Origin: an uncultured Treponema sp.
Lineage (GTDB): Bacteria; Spirochaetota; Spirochaetia; Treponematales; Treponemataceae
Direction of reading: 5' to 3'
Length of the DNA: 49,397 nt
NCBI GenBank assembly: GCA_938045195.1
Contig: CALINC010000085.1
Location: 1-49,397 of the forward strand
Shown here: positions 43,656 to 49,397 of the stretch, piece by piece
Layout of the letters: each line of letters begins with the position of its first letter
Numbering within the stretch: the stretch's first letter is position 1
Translations under genes and position numbers: made by a program
Notes under the pieces: generated by a model
Seen by the model: only the letters and a program-made list of their open reading frames with translations
Databases searched by the model: none
What the model was told of the DNA's origin: nothing

Positions 43656-44303
43656 ATGATGTCCGAACACACCCTTGCGCTGCTGCAGCAAATTGCACAC
43701 GGTATTGCTGTCCATTTTGGTAACAATTGCGAAGTCCTTGTGCATGATTTTACGGCAGACTATACCAATAGCTCGATCGTCATTATAGAAAACGGAAATG
43801 TTACGATGCGGAAAATAGGAGACGGGCCGTCGCATGTAGTGCTTGAAGCGCTGCATAGCGATCATAAAACATTGGAAGATAAGCTTAGCTATCTGACAAA
43901 AACAAAAGACGGGCGCATCCTTAAATCAAGCACTATGTTTATCCGCGGCGAAGACGATTCAATTGAAGCGGTACTCTCGATTAATTTCGATATTACTTCA
44001 ATGCAGATGGCGGAGAATGTGTTACAGCAGCTTATTTCACCTGTCAGCGCTAAAAATGAACCGGAAAATATTCCGCAAAATGTGAATGATCTTTTGGATG
44101 AGTTGATCGAACAATCAGTTCGCATTGTAGGCAAGCCGGTTGCTCTGATGAATAAAGACGATAAAATTGCCGCTATTAAATTTTTAAATGACTCGGGAGC
44201 TTTTTTAATTACAAAATCCGGCGATAAGATTTCAACTTACTTCGGTATTTCAAAGTATACGCTCTACAGCTATATCGATGCCGGTGCCAACGGACATCAA
44301 TGA
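43656..44303 (+). CDS. YheO/DauR-type PAS-HTH transcriptional regulator
   Basis: A 215-residue cytoplasmic regulator. The N-terminal PAS-like YheO domain reads FGNNCEVLVHDFTADYTNSS, then IIENGNVTMRKIGD, then DGRILKSSTMFIRGEDDSIE. The C-terminal HTH has DKIAAIKFLNDSGAFLITKS and ISTYFGISKYTLYSYID. Family members include DauR, a repressor of D-arginine catabolism, so ligand control is plausible, but targets here are unknown. Two consecutive Met codons open the frame; AAGGA lies about 12 bases upstream. It probably shares a transcript with the lipoprotein 16 bases upstream. Confidence 0.82.
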   Translation: MMSEHTLALLQQIAHGIAVHFGNNCEVLVHDFTADYTNSSIVIIENGNVTMRKIGDGPSHVVLEALHSDHKTLEDKLSYLTKTKDGRILKSSTMFIRGEDDSIEAVLSINFDITSMQMAENVLQQLISPVSAKNEPENIPQNVNDLLDELIEQSVRIVGKPVALMNKDDKIAAIKFLNDSGAFLITKSGDKISTYFGISKYTLYSYIDAGANGHQ

Positions 44304-44370
44304 TACCCGTCGGATCCGTGTACGGAGTTTTCCAAGCGCCGCCGCCTAAGCGCATCTGTTATCATCCGAT

Positions 44371-45078
44371 ATGGCAAACCCGAAACTGTTTAGAACCATC
44401 GATAAGGCTGTTTCCGAATATAATATGATAGAAGCCGGAGACAGGATTTTGATTGCCGCTTCCGGCGGGAAAGATTCGACCGCTCTTGCAGAATATTTTG
44501 CGGCTCGGCTGCAGCGCCGCCATCCGGTTTTTGAAGCTGCTGCGCTCCATATTGCTACGGATATCGGCTCCGAGTTTGCCCCTGAATTGGCGGAGCGGTT
44601 TAAAAGCTGGGGAATTGATGTAACCGTTAAAACGATTTCGGTATTGGAACGTCTTAAAACCGGCAAAAAGATGAACTGCTGGTGGTGTTCCAGTCAGCGC
44701 CGGTTGGAATTGAGCAAGTACGCCCGGGAGCATGGCTTTAATAAGATTGCGCTCGGGCATCACTTGGACGATATCCTCGAAACGGCGCTGATGAATGCGC
44801 TGATGAAAGGAGAGCTTGCGGCGATGCCTCCGGTACTGAAGTTCGACAAATTCCCGTTGACCTTTATCCGCCCGCTCTGCCTTGCCGATATCCCAATGAT
44901 TGTTCGCCATGCAGAAATGCAGGGCTATATTTCTTCCACCTGCACGTGCAGCTATCAGGATAATTCAGGCAGAAAAACCGCTCGCTCCCGATTGGATAAG
45001 CTTACGGACGGTAACTATGAATTAAAGCGTAAGCTCTTCGATGCACTGCGGAATGTTAATGCGGCGTACCTACCCTAG
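44371..45078 (+). CDS. TtcA-like PP-loop ATPase
   Basis: A 235-residue ATP-pyrophosphatase of the TtcA (tRNA 2-thiocytidine) group. The PP-loop is SGGKDS at residues 31-36. MNCWWCSSQRR gives the CxxC pair, GHHLDDILETALMNAL the conserved helix, and TCTCSYQDN a further Cys pair. TtcA proteins bind an Fe-S cluster through such cysteines and thiolate C32 of tRNA. It is shorter than E. coli TtcA (about 310 residues), mostly at the C terminus, so a related sulfurtransferase role remains possible. It lies about 67 bases after the YheO-like gene. A large palindrome begins six bases after its stop. Confidence 0.82.
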   Translation: MANPKLFRTIDKAVSEYNMIEAGDRILIAASGGKDSTALAEYFAARLQRRHPVFEAAALHIATDIGSEFAPELAERFKSWGIDVTVKTISVLERLKTGKKMNCWWCSSQRRLELSKYAREHGFNKIALGHHLDDILETALMNALMKGELAAMPPVLKFDKFPLTFIRPLCLADIPMIVRHAEMQGYISSTCTCSYQDNSGRKTARSRLDKLTDGNYELKRKLFDALRNVNAAYLP

Positions 45079-45083
45079 CAACA

Positions 45084-45207
45084 CCTTTTGAAATATACGG
45101 CGCATCTACTGCGTCATACAGTAAAAAAGTGTCCTCAACGTATCAAAGATACGCCTGCGGTACTTTTTTACTGTATTCCTTGTATCTACACCGTCTATTT
45201 CAAAAGG
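45084..45207. repeat. 124-bp palindromic element
   Basis: Perfect paired blocks share one centre near 45146: CCTTTTGAAATA (45084-45095) with 45196-45207; ATACAGTAAAAAAGT (45116-45130) with 45162-45176; and the core CGTATC-AAA-GATACG (45139-45153). It follows the TtcA-like stop by six bases, so it could act as a terminator as well as a repeat element. Confidence 0.85.
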
Positions 45208-45219
45208 CTTACGGAAAGT
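45201..45219 (+). repeat. 19-bp direct repeat, first copy
   Basis: CAAAAGGCTTACGGAAAGT here recurs exactly at 45328-45346. The two copies bracket a degenerate element fragment that includes CCTCAACGTATCAAAA near 45263. Confidence 0.75.
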
Positions 45220-45327
45220 ATGTTTTACGATATGCCGTTGCTGCGAAAAAATTAATCCTCAACGTATCAAAACGGATACAGATGTACAACTGCTCAACAG
45301 GTTATTTCGAAAAGCGTTGGAGACAGG

Positions 45328-45346
45328 CAAAAGGCTTACGGAAAGT
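45328..45346 (+). repeat. 19-bp direct repeat, second copy
   Basis: Exact copy of 45201-45219. It lies just before the second, larger palindrome. Confidence 0.75.
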
Positions 45347-45359
45347 TTTTTCAAAACCA

Positions 45360-45627
45360 TAGGGTAAACACATCAGATAGAATCAATAAAAATCGCAGAA
45401 TAATAGTGGCTAATGGTTAAAAATAATTTTTACGTTAGCCTTTTGAAAAGAGGCGCGGCAGATACGAGGCATGAACAAAAATTACCCGCAGGTGTGCTTT
45501 TTGCACGTCGAGGAGTAATTTTTGTGGAATAACGAAGCAGATGCCCGCCTGTTTTCAAAAGGAAAGGTTGAACAGCCTATCTATTATTCTGCGGGGTATT
45601 CAAAAAGTGTCTGATGTGTTTACCCTA
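45360..45627. repeat. About 267-bp nested palindromic element
   Basis: Paired blocks: AGGGTAAACACATCAGA (45361-45377) with 45610-45626, 17 of 17; CGCAGAATAATAG (45394-45406) with 45581-45593, 13 of 13; CCTTTTGAAAA (45439-45449) with 45552-45562; ACAAAAATTAC (45475-45485) with 45515-45525; core GTGC-TTTTT-GCAC (45494-45506). Inner blocks match the 124-bp element family (CCTTTTGAAA ends, CGCAGG..GT core). It lies between the TtcA-like gene and a convergent lipoprotein gene. Confidence 0.85.
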
Positions 45628-45637
45628 CCAATAGTCG

Positions 45638-47428
45638 CTATTTTGCGATGCGTGATGCGGCGCTGATAGTGCGATGCCGTTCTTCCCATGGCGAAGCGAC
45701 ACGGTTTATATCGGAAACGACGAGGAAACACTGAGTCGCTTTACCGAACCAATCTTGATTGCTTGCATCTTTGCGGAGTATATACCGGCATTTCTTCCCG
45801 TCGGTGGAGAATGAACGGCATCCGTTTACCGGTTTTCCCGTTGCATCAATCATCGAACCGGAATCGCGGTAATATTCTTCTCCAGGCACATCAAAATAGA
45901 AGTACGCATTTTTAACACGCGAATCTTTGATCGAAAAGATAATTTCGATAGTATCGGCGTCGCGGGAAACGGAGTGAATAACGGGAAAGGCAAGCGCCTG
46001 CTGCTCGTTTGCAGCTGTTGCGACGGGAACAATAAACGAAACCTTCTTTGATTTCTCTTTTGATGTTTTATCCGTCGCGCCTGCGGTTACTGCTTGTCCG
46101 CCGATACCGGTTACATTCAATTCTTTTTCAAACGGCTTTTGCCCCGCAAGTGTAACCGATGCAAACCATTTTCCAAGTGCGGCCGCTCCTACACCTTCGC
46201 CTGCGGCAAGATGCTTCAACGTCAATAAGTTATCTTTTTTGTTGATTTCCAGCAGCCCCTTCGCATTTTTCTCGTCAAGGCTCCACAGATCGGCAGGGGA
46301 CGCAAAAAACGCTTCTTGAAAATCTTGAGCGGTAAGGTCTCCTTTATATTTTGCGAACATGGTAACGAACATTTTTCCATCGCCTTTATGCTGTTTGGAA
46401 ACAAAAGAAGCATCGGCCTGTTCGATCATCCATATAATATCCGTAATTTGAGCCGCAGCAGTATGAGAAGTCGGTTCTTTCGTCGGCGTCTTTTGGGGTG
46501 GTGTTTTCTGAGCAGGCTCTTTCGTTTTTTGTTCAGTATCTTTTTTATCTTTTTTTTCCGGCTGTTTTGCAGGAGCGGCTTTACCCGCAGCCCCCTGCTT
46601 GGCAGATGCCGTTTTAGGCGTTTCTTTCTTGGCCGTCTCCGTAGATGCGGACTTCTTATTATTCTCTGCGACTGCTTTAGACTTCACTGCTTTTTGTTGT
46701 GTCGGCTCTTGTGTAGCGGGCTTTGCCTGAGCGTTTTTCGCTTGAGAAACGGTTTTATTTTTAGAAGCGCTTTCCGATTGTGCAGCCGTCTTTTGAGGTG
46801 TTCCCTTCTGAGCAGATTCTTTTGTCGGCGTCTTTTGGGGAGCAGCCTTTGCCGATTGTTTAGGTGTGTCGGTTTTTGCAGCCGATGTTTTTTGGGACGT
46901 TCCCTTCTGATCAGGTTCTTTTGTCGGTGTCTTTTGGGGAGCAGCCTTTGCCGATTGCTTAGATGTGTCGGTTTTTGCAGCCGATGCACCGGATGCGTTT
47001 GACTTCGCTGTTTTCTGCTGCGCCGGATCCTGTTTAGCGGGCTTTGTCTGAGCGTTTTTCGCTTGAGGTGCATTTTTTGCTTGAGAAACGGTTTTATTTT
47101 TAGAAGCGCCTCCCGATTGAGCAGTCGCCTTTTGAGGCGTTACCTTCTGAGCAGGCGCTTGCGTAGGCGTTTTTGCTTCAGCTTTTTGAGGCTCGGCTTT
47201 TTTAGGTTCGGTCTTTTCCGAATTGGAAGACATAGTCGCAGTAGCCGACGCTTTCATCGTTTCTGATTTATCCTCGGGTTGTACCGTGACTGTCTGTGCA
47301 TCAGAGACCGATTCTTTGGCAGTTTCTACAGGCGCAGATTCGGGAGTTTTGTCTTCCGGAGCGGTTTTACAACCCACAGCGATTATTACTAAGCCGAATA
47401 AGATAAACGGCGCCAATGATTTTTTCAT
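45638..47428 (-). CDS. Lys/Ala/Gln-rich repeat lipoprotein
   Basis: A 596-residue predicted lipoprotein (lipobox AVGC, Cys20). Residues about 25-325 are low-complexity Lys, Ala, Gln, Thr and Pro, with near-identical 33-residue units (AAPQKTPTKE, QKGT.QKT) and a repeated SKNKTVSQAKNA. The C-terminal part (about 330-596) looks folded: ITDIIWMIEQADASFVSKQH, then FAKYKGDLTAQDFQEAF, then a beta-rich domain ending SPWEERHRTISAASRIAK. The repeats resemble a periplasm-spanning or surface-exposed linker. GGAGG lies seven bases before the ATG. The basic linker could contact peptidoglycan or lipopolysaccharide-like polymers (speculation). I do not recognise the C-terminal domain. Confidence 0.75.
   Translation of the reverse strand: MKKSLAPFILFGLVIIAVGCKTAPEDKTPESAPVETAKESVSDAQTVTVQPEDKSETMKASATATMSSNSEKTEPKKAEPQKAEAKTPTQAPAQKVTPQKATAQSGGASKNKTVSQAKNAPQAKNAQTKPAKQDPAQQKTAKSNASGASAAKTDTSKQSAKAAPQKTPTKEPDQKGTSQKTSAAKTDTPKQSAKAAPQKTPTKESAQKGTPQKTAAQSESASKNKTVSQAKNAQAKPATQEPTQQKAVKSKAVAENNKKSASTETAKKETPKTASAKQGAAGKAAPAKQPEKKDKKDTEQKTKEPAQKTPPQKTPTKEPTSHTAAAQITDIIWMIEQADASFVSKQHKGDGKMFVTMFAKYKGDLTAQDFQEAFFASPADLWSLDEKNAKGLLEINKKDNLLTLKHLAAGEGVGAAALGKWFASVTLAGQKPFEKELNVTGIGGQAVTAGATDKTSKEKSKKVSFIVPVATAANEQQALAFPVIHSVSRDADTIEIIFSIKDSRVKNAYFYFDVPGEEYYRDSGSMIDATGKPVNGCRSFSTDGKKCRYILRKDASNQDWFGKATQCFLVVSDINRVASPWEERHRTISAASRIAK
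46800..46986 (-). repeat. 99-bp in-frame tandem repeat in the lipoprotein gene
   Basis: TTGTCGGYGTCTTTTGGGGA recurs at 46822 and 46921 (period 99 bases, 33 codons), and the match extends through GTGTCGGTTTTTGCAGCCGA. About 1.9 units are present. A separate 30-base exact repeat (CTTGAGAAACGGTTTTATTT and ten more bases) occurs at 46741 and 47080. Copy number may vary between strains. Confidence 0.8.
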
Positions 47429-47492
47429 TCAAAATCCTCCCATAAAAAGTCAAAAGTCAAGAAGAAAGTATCAACTTCGATTGACTTTTTAC

Positions 47493-47520
47493 GCACGTTC
47501 GCAACGAAGTGAGAACGTGC
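47493..47520 (+). repeat. AACGAAGTGA-loop hairpin, GC-stem copy
   Basis: GCACGTTC (47493-47500), loop GCAACGAAGTGA, GAACGTGC (47513-47520), an eight-pair perfect stem. The loop matches that at 22659-22670, whose stem is TTTT/AAAA. Confidence 0.65.
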
Positions 47521-47533
47521 ATATTATGATATA

Positions 47534-47557
47534 CAAGTTTGCGCTCGAGCAAACTTG
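47534..47557. repeat. Hairpin CAAGTTTGC / GCAAACTTG
   Basis: A perfect nine-pair stem (47534-47542 with 47549-47557) and a six-base loop GCTCGA. The TTTGC-loop-GCAAA arrangement recalls the 30-bp palindrome at 24449. Confidence 0.7.
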
Positions 47558-47560
47558 GGT

Positions 47561-47596
47561 AAATAAAAGCCTGAACTATTTATACGGCTTTTATTT
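47561..47596 (-). terminator. Terminator-like hairpin after the small lipoprotein
   Basis: AAATAAAAGCC (47561-47571) pairs over 11 of 11 positions with GGCTTTTATTT (47586-47596), loop of 14 bases. In the minus-strand reading the 3' arm is T-rich, fitting termination of the unit ending at 47773. Confidence 0.55.
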
Positions 47597-47695
47597 TACA
47601 CTCCTCAACGGCAAGGCTTATAAAAAACAAAGAACCTTATGAGAGGTATCGGCAAATATACTGAAAAGCCTAAGAAAATGTCAGAGAAGAGGGCA

Positions 47696-47717
47696 CGAAA
47701 TTTTGTCTAAAATTTCG
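47696..47717. terminator. Hairpin CGAAATTTT / AAAATTTCG
   Basis: A perfect nine-pair stem with a four-base loop GTCT, 56 bases downstream of the minus-strand lipoprotein stop. Terminator or 3'-end stabiliser. Confidence 0.5.
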
Positions 47718-47772
47718 CGCAGTATAGTATGTACAATACAGGCCGGCAGAACAACAGATAGTTTCTATATTA

Positions 47773-48207
47773 TTATTTGATGAGGTAATACATAGTAGTG
47801 TCTGTTCTGCTTATTATAAGTCCGTGCTCTACCTCTTTTATTAACCATGTAGCTCTTTCTGTTGTAGTTTGCTGATCAAAACCATGATCTAAAAACCAGT
47901 CTTTTATTTGCTGCTCAGTCCATGAACGCTGCTGCCAGCCACTACGCTTATCAGTTATTTCATTCAACACCTTCTGCCAATTTTCTGCCGGATATTCCAC
48001 GTATAAATACTTACCGTCATCAAGGGGCCTCTTAAATGCATTCTTAAAGTCTTTATATGTCGAGCGGTTAATCCAGACCGTATACTTCGTTTCCTGTTCC
48101 GGTTGTGTAGGGGTATTGTTTGCAGGAGTATTACAAGCAGCAAGACTTAATGAAATAGTCATGCAGCTGAGTAGCAAAAAAGGTTTTATTAAAGAAATTT
48201 TTTTCAT
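47773..48207 (-). CDS. Small lipoprotein, unknown function
   Basis: A 144-residue predicted lipoprotein I do not recognise. MKKISLIKPFLLLSC starts the signal peptide, and the lipobox SLAAC puts the lipidated Cys at residue 25. A short Thr/Asn/Pro linker follows, then a globular domain of about 110 residues (KYTVWINRSTYKDFKNAF; RSGWQQRSWTEQQIKDWF; ATWLIKEVEHGLIISRTD). The frame is open upstream to 48321, but GGGGAGGA lies about eight bases before the ATG at 48207 and sets the start. It lies 35 bases after the PP2C-like ORF on the same strand. The mature domain looks intact, and is followed by hairpins. Confidence 0.75.
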   Translation of the reverse strand: MKKISLIKPFLLLSCMTISLSLAACNTPANNTPTQPEQETKYTVWINRSTYKDFKNAFKRPLDDGKYLYVEYPAENWQKVLNEITDKRSGWQQRSWTEQQIKDWFLDHGFDQQTTTERATWLIKEVEHGLIISRTDTTMYYLIK

Positions 48208-48241
48208 TAAAAAAGTCCTCCCCAATTTTAATGCGATATCA

Positions 48242-48550
48242 TTATCGCCAAAGATATACCAGCATAGATAGCACAAATACGAACATTTCCATATTATAAA
48301 TATAAAATTCTCTCCTGTCAATAAGGAAATTTTTATCTATATTTTCAACTGAAATACTGTCATTTTTTAAATATTCCTCCACTATTTTTTCTACTGCCAT
48401 TTTAGCCAGATTTTTTTTTAAATTATCAACCTTTGACATACACCACAAACCTTTGTTTTCACTTGGAAGAAAAGCTGAAAAAGTATTTTTTTCAGCCATT
48501 TTTTCATACTCTTCAAAAAAGAAAGTAGTATACTTATTTCCTATTTCCAC
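48242..48550 (-). pseudogene. Possible degenerate PP2C-like ORF
   Basis: A 102-residue frame with a good start: GGGAGG lies about eight bases before a GTG at 48550. Residues about 30-65 (SENKGLWC, then AKMAVEKIVEEYLKND) recall the N-terminal part of PP2C-type phosphatases, but the metal-binding Asp-Gly-Met-Gly-Gly segment expected between them is absent (MSKVDNLKKNL instead). The C terminus ends in a short hydrophobic stretch (MFVFVLSMLVYLWR). It could be a truncated and decayed phosphatase gene or an unrelated small membrane protein. It lies 26 bases after the coiled-coil gene and would be co-transcribed. Confidence 0.4.
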
Positions 48551-48575
48551 AATTTTTTCCTCCCGATTTATTTTC

Positions 48576-49397
48576 TTATCTCCAGAATTGCCACCATTTT
48601 TTACTGGATTTTTTCTGGATTTTCTTTAATTTTTTATCTATTCTCTGTTCATCTTCTGTACTTACATCTGATAACTTCATATTTTCTCTGGCCTGTTCAT
48701 ATTTCTTTTCAGCTTCTTTCCAGTTTTTATTTCCTGATTCCCTGTCCCCTTCTTCTTCATACAGGAAAGCTTCTGATCTTTTCATTTTTCTTTCTAAAGA
48801 TTCCAGTTTCAGCTGATTATTAAAATTGCCTTCATTTTTTAAAGATTCAAAAATTTTCTTTGATTCCTCATATTTCAAAATACTTTCTGAATATCTTTTC
48901 AGAACATACATCTGATCTCCCTGTATTTCAAAATTAGTTGCACTCTCAATATCTCTTGATATTTTTTCCCTCTTTATTCTTTCCTGCTCTATTTCTTCTT
49001 CCTTTAACTGAATTTCCAGCCTTGACTGCTCAGATTGTCGAATAAGCTGTTTTTCCTTTTCACTTTCATATTTTATAAACTCCTGAGTCTGATTTATGAA
49101 TTTATCTACATTATTTACATTATTACTGTCCTTAAGTTCCTGATACATTGTTTTTGCTTTTGTCAAAAGTGACAAGGCTTCCGAAGGATTATTTGCCGTT
49201 ATCTGATTCAAACCCTCCTGTACCATATTATTTGCTGTCTGTAGCTTTGCCATCTGTCTGGAATTCAGTTCTTGTATTTTATTATCTATTTCCTGAGTTT
49301 TTACAGTATCTCCAAGAATCTGATACGTTTCTCTTGCCTGATAATATGCCTCCCTGGACATATCCGTATCTGACTGTGACAAAGTATCTCCCCTGTT
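48576..49397 (-). CDS. Coiled-coil/TPR-like protein, 5' part beyond window
   Basis: The frame is open to the right edge, so the start is outside the window; 273 residues are visible. They consist of helical repeats of TPR type (REAYYQARETYQILGDTVKT; NPSEALSLLTKAKTMYQELK; KRYSESILKYEESKKIFESL; KNWKEAEKKYEQARENMKL) separated by a long Glu/Gln/Lys coiled coil (about 105-150). The protein ends with a basic and aromatic tail KKSSKKWWQFWR. I do not recognise the family. Codon choice (TCT, TTT, CTG, AGA) differs from the GC-richer genes to its left; one sample (48901-48960) has 20 of 60 G+C. It may belong to a PP2C/FHA-type signalling cluster outside the window (speculative). Confidence 0.65.
   Translation of the reverse strand, partial: NRGDTLSQSDTDMSREAYYQARETYQILGDTVKTQEIDNKIQELNSRQMAKLQTANNMVQEGLNQITANNPSEALSLLTKAKTMYQELKDSNNVNNVDKFINQTQEFIKYESEKEKQLIRQSEQSRLEIQLKEEEIEQERIKREKISRDIESATNFEIQGDQMYVLKRYSESILKYEESKKIFESLKNEGNFNNQLKLESLERKMKRSEAFLYEEEGDRESGNKNWKEAEKKYEQARENMKLSDVSTEDEQRIDKKLKKIQKKSSKKWWQFWR

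Larger units (their letters stand above)
47429..47772. other. Intergenic region with four strong hairpins
   Basis: No gene. It holds hairpins at 47493-47520, 47534-47557, 47561-47596 and 47696-47717, described separately. The plus-strand open frame through this region (47223-47642) has no start signals and crosses the hairpins. Confidence 0.6.

Noticed and set aside
44362..44910. 182-codon minus-strand frame over the TtcA-like gene.
   Set aside because: The plus-strand frame has a PP-loop and paired Cys motifs; the antisense frame has none.
45129..45362. 77-codon open frame across the palindrome region.
   Set aside because: It runs through the inverted repeats and direct repeats with no start signal, so repeat structure explains it better.
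45084..45627. Remnant of an insertion sequence with transposase.
   Set aside because: No transposase-like protein fragment in any frame; only nested palindromes are present.
46316..47002. 228-codon plus-strand frame rich in Arg, Cys, Leu and Phe.
   Set aside because: It is the antisense shadow of the repeat region of the minus-strand lipoprotein gene, which has a clear signal peptide and ribosome binding site.
1..49397. CRISPR array, tRNA or rRNA genes.
   Set aside because: No regularly spaced repeat-spacer pattern and no cloverleaf or rRNA-like stretch found by eye; short tRNA-like folds cannot be fully excluded without a scan.

Overview
This AT-rich window most likely comes from a host-associated Treponema, probably close to the T. 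denticola group. That is inferred from gene content: the paired spirochaete families TIGR03546/TIGR03545, many short lipoproteins, an MCP and dispersed hairpin repeats. No rRNA, tRNA, CRISPR array or intact insertion sequence was seen.

Layout, left to right. 1-534: intergenic DNA with repeats, then glgA, the TIGR03546/TIGR03545 pair and an NFACT (RqcH-like) gene (535-6074, +). 6113-10508: a Wzz-type chain-length protein, GltS, a MATE transporter and a 32-codon ORF in the MATE leader (all -). 10803-14436: ssb, a fused CitX-CitG protein and a CyuA-type desulfidase (+). 14453-17344: cytidylate-kinase-like protein, YicC and MurC (-), divergent from folC. 18684-22517: a compact overlapping - strand operon of an HTH-EIIA fusion, RsmA, a membrane protein and two RluA-type pseudouridine synthases. 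22691-26209: a two-subunit ABC exporter, visibly GC-richer than its neighbours. 26430-28522: 5-FTHF cyclo-ligase and a TPR lipoprotein, divergent from an unknown membrane-anchored protein. 30888-37771: an XPB/Ssl2-like domain protein, DeoD, MnmG, an M18 aminopeptidase and PyrE (-). 38076-47428: GC-richer DNA with an MCP, a K+/H+-type antiporter, a HigBA-like toxin-antitoxin pair, a thioredoxin-fold lipoprotein, a YheO-like regulator, a TtcA-like enzyme and a repeat-rich lipoprotein. 47429-49397: a run of hairpins, a small lipoprotein, a possibly degenerate PP2C-like ORF and a coiled-coil/TPR gene running off the edge.

Most genes are housekeeping: translation and RNA modification (MnmG, RsmA, two pseudouridine synthases, YicC, NFACT, TtcA-like), cell wall (MurC), folate (FolC, cyclo-ligase), nucleotides (PyrE, DeoD, kinase-like) and transport.

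The least explained signals are non-coding or very small. (1) Three genes have a -10 box exactly six bases before the start codon and no Shine-Dalgarno sequence, so leaderless mRNAs are predicted; a fourth, pyrE, is close to this. (2) A dispersed GC-rich element recurs four times. At one copy it forms the 3' half of a well-signalled 32-codon ORF ending VGVLNPPRE. (3) Two 70-bp repeats in inverted orientation lie 37.5 kb apart. (4) Two large nested palindromes of one family (124 and about 267 bp) lie between 45.08 and 45.63 kb. (5) A hairpin family keeps an AACGAAGTGA-type loop while its stem varies. (6) A 30-bp perfect palindrome covers the stop codon of one ABC exporter gene.
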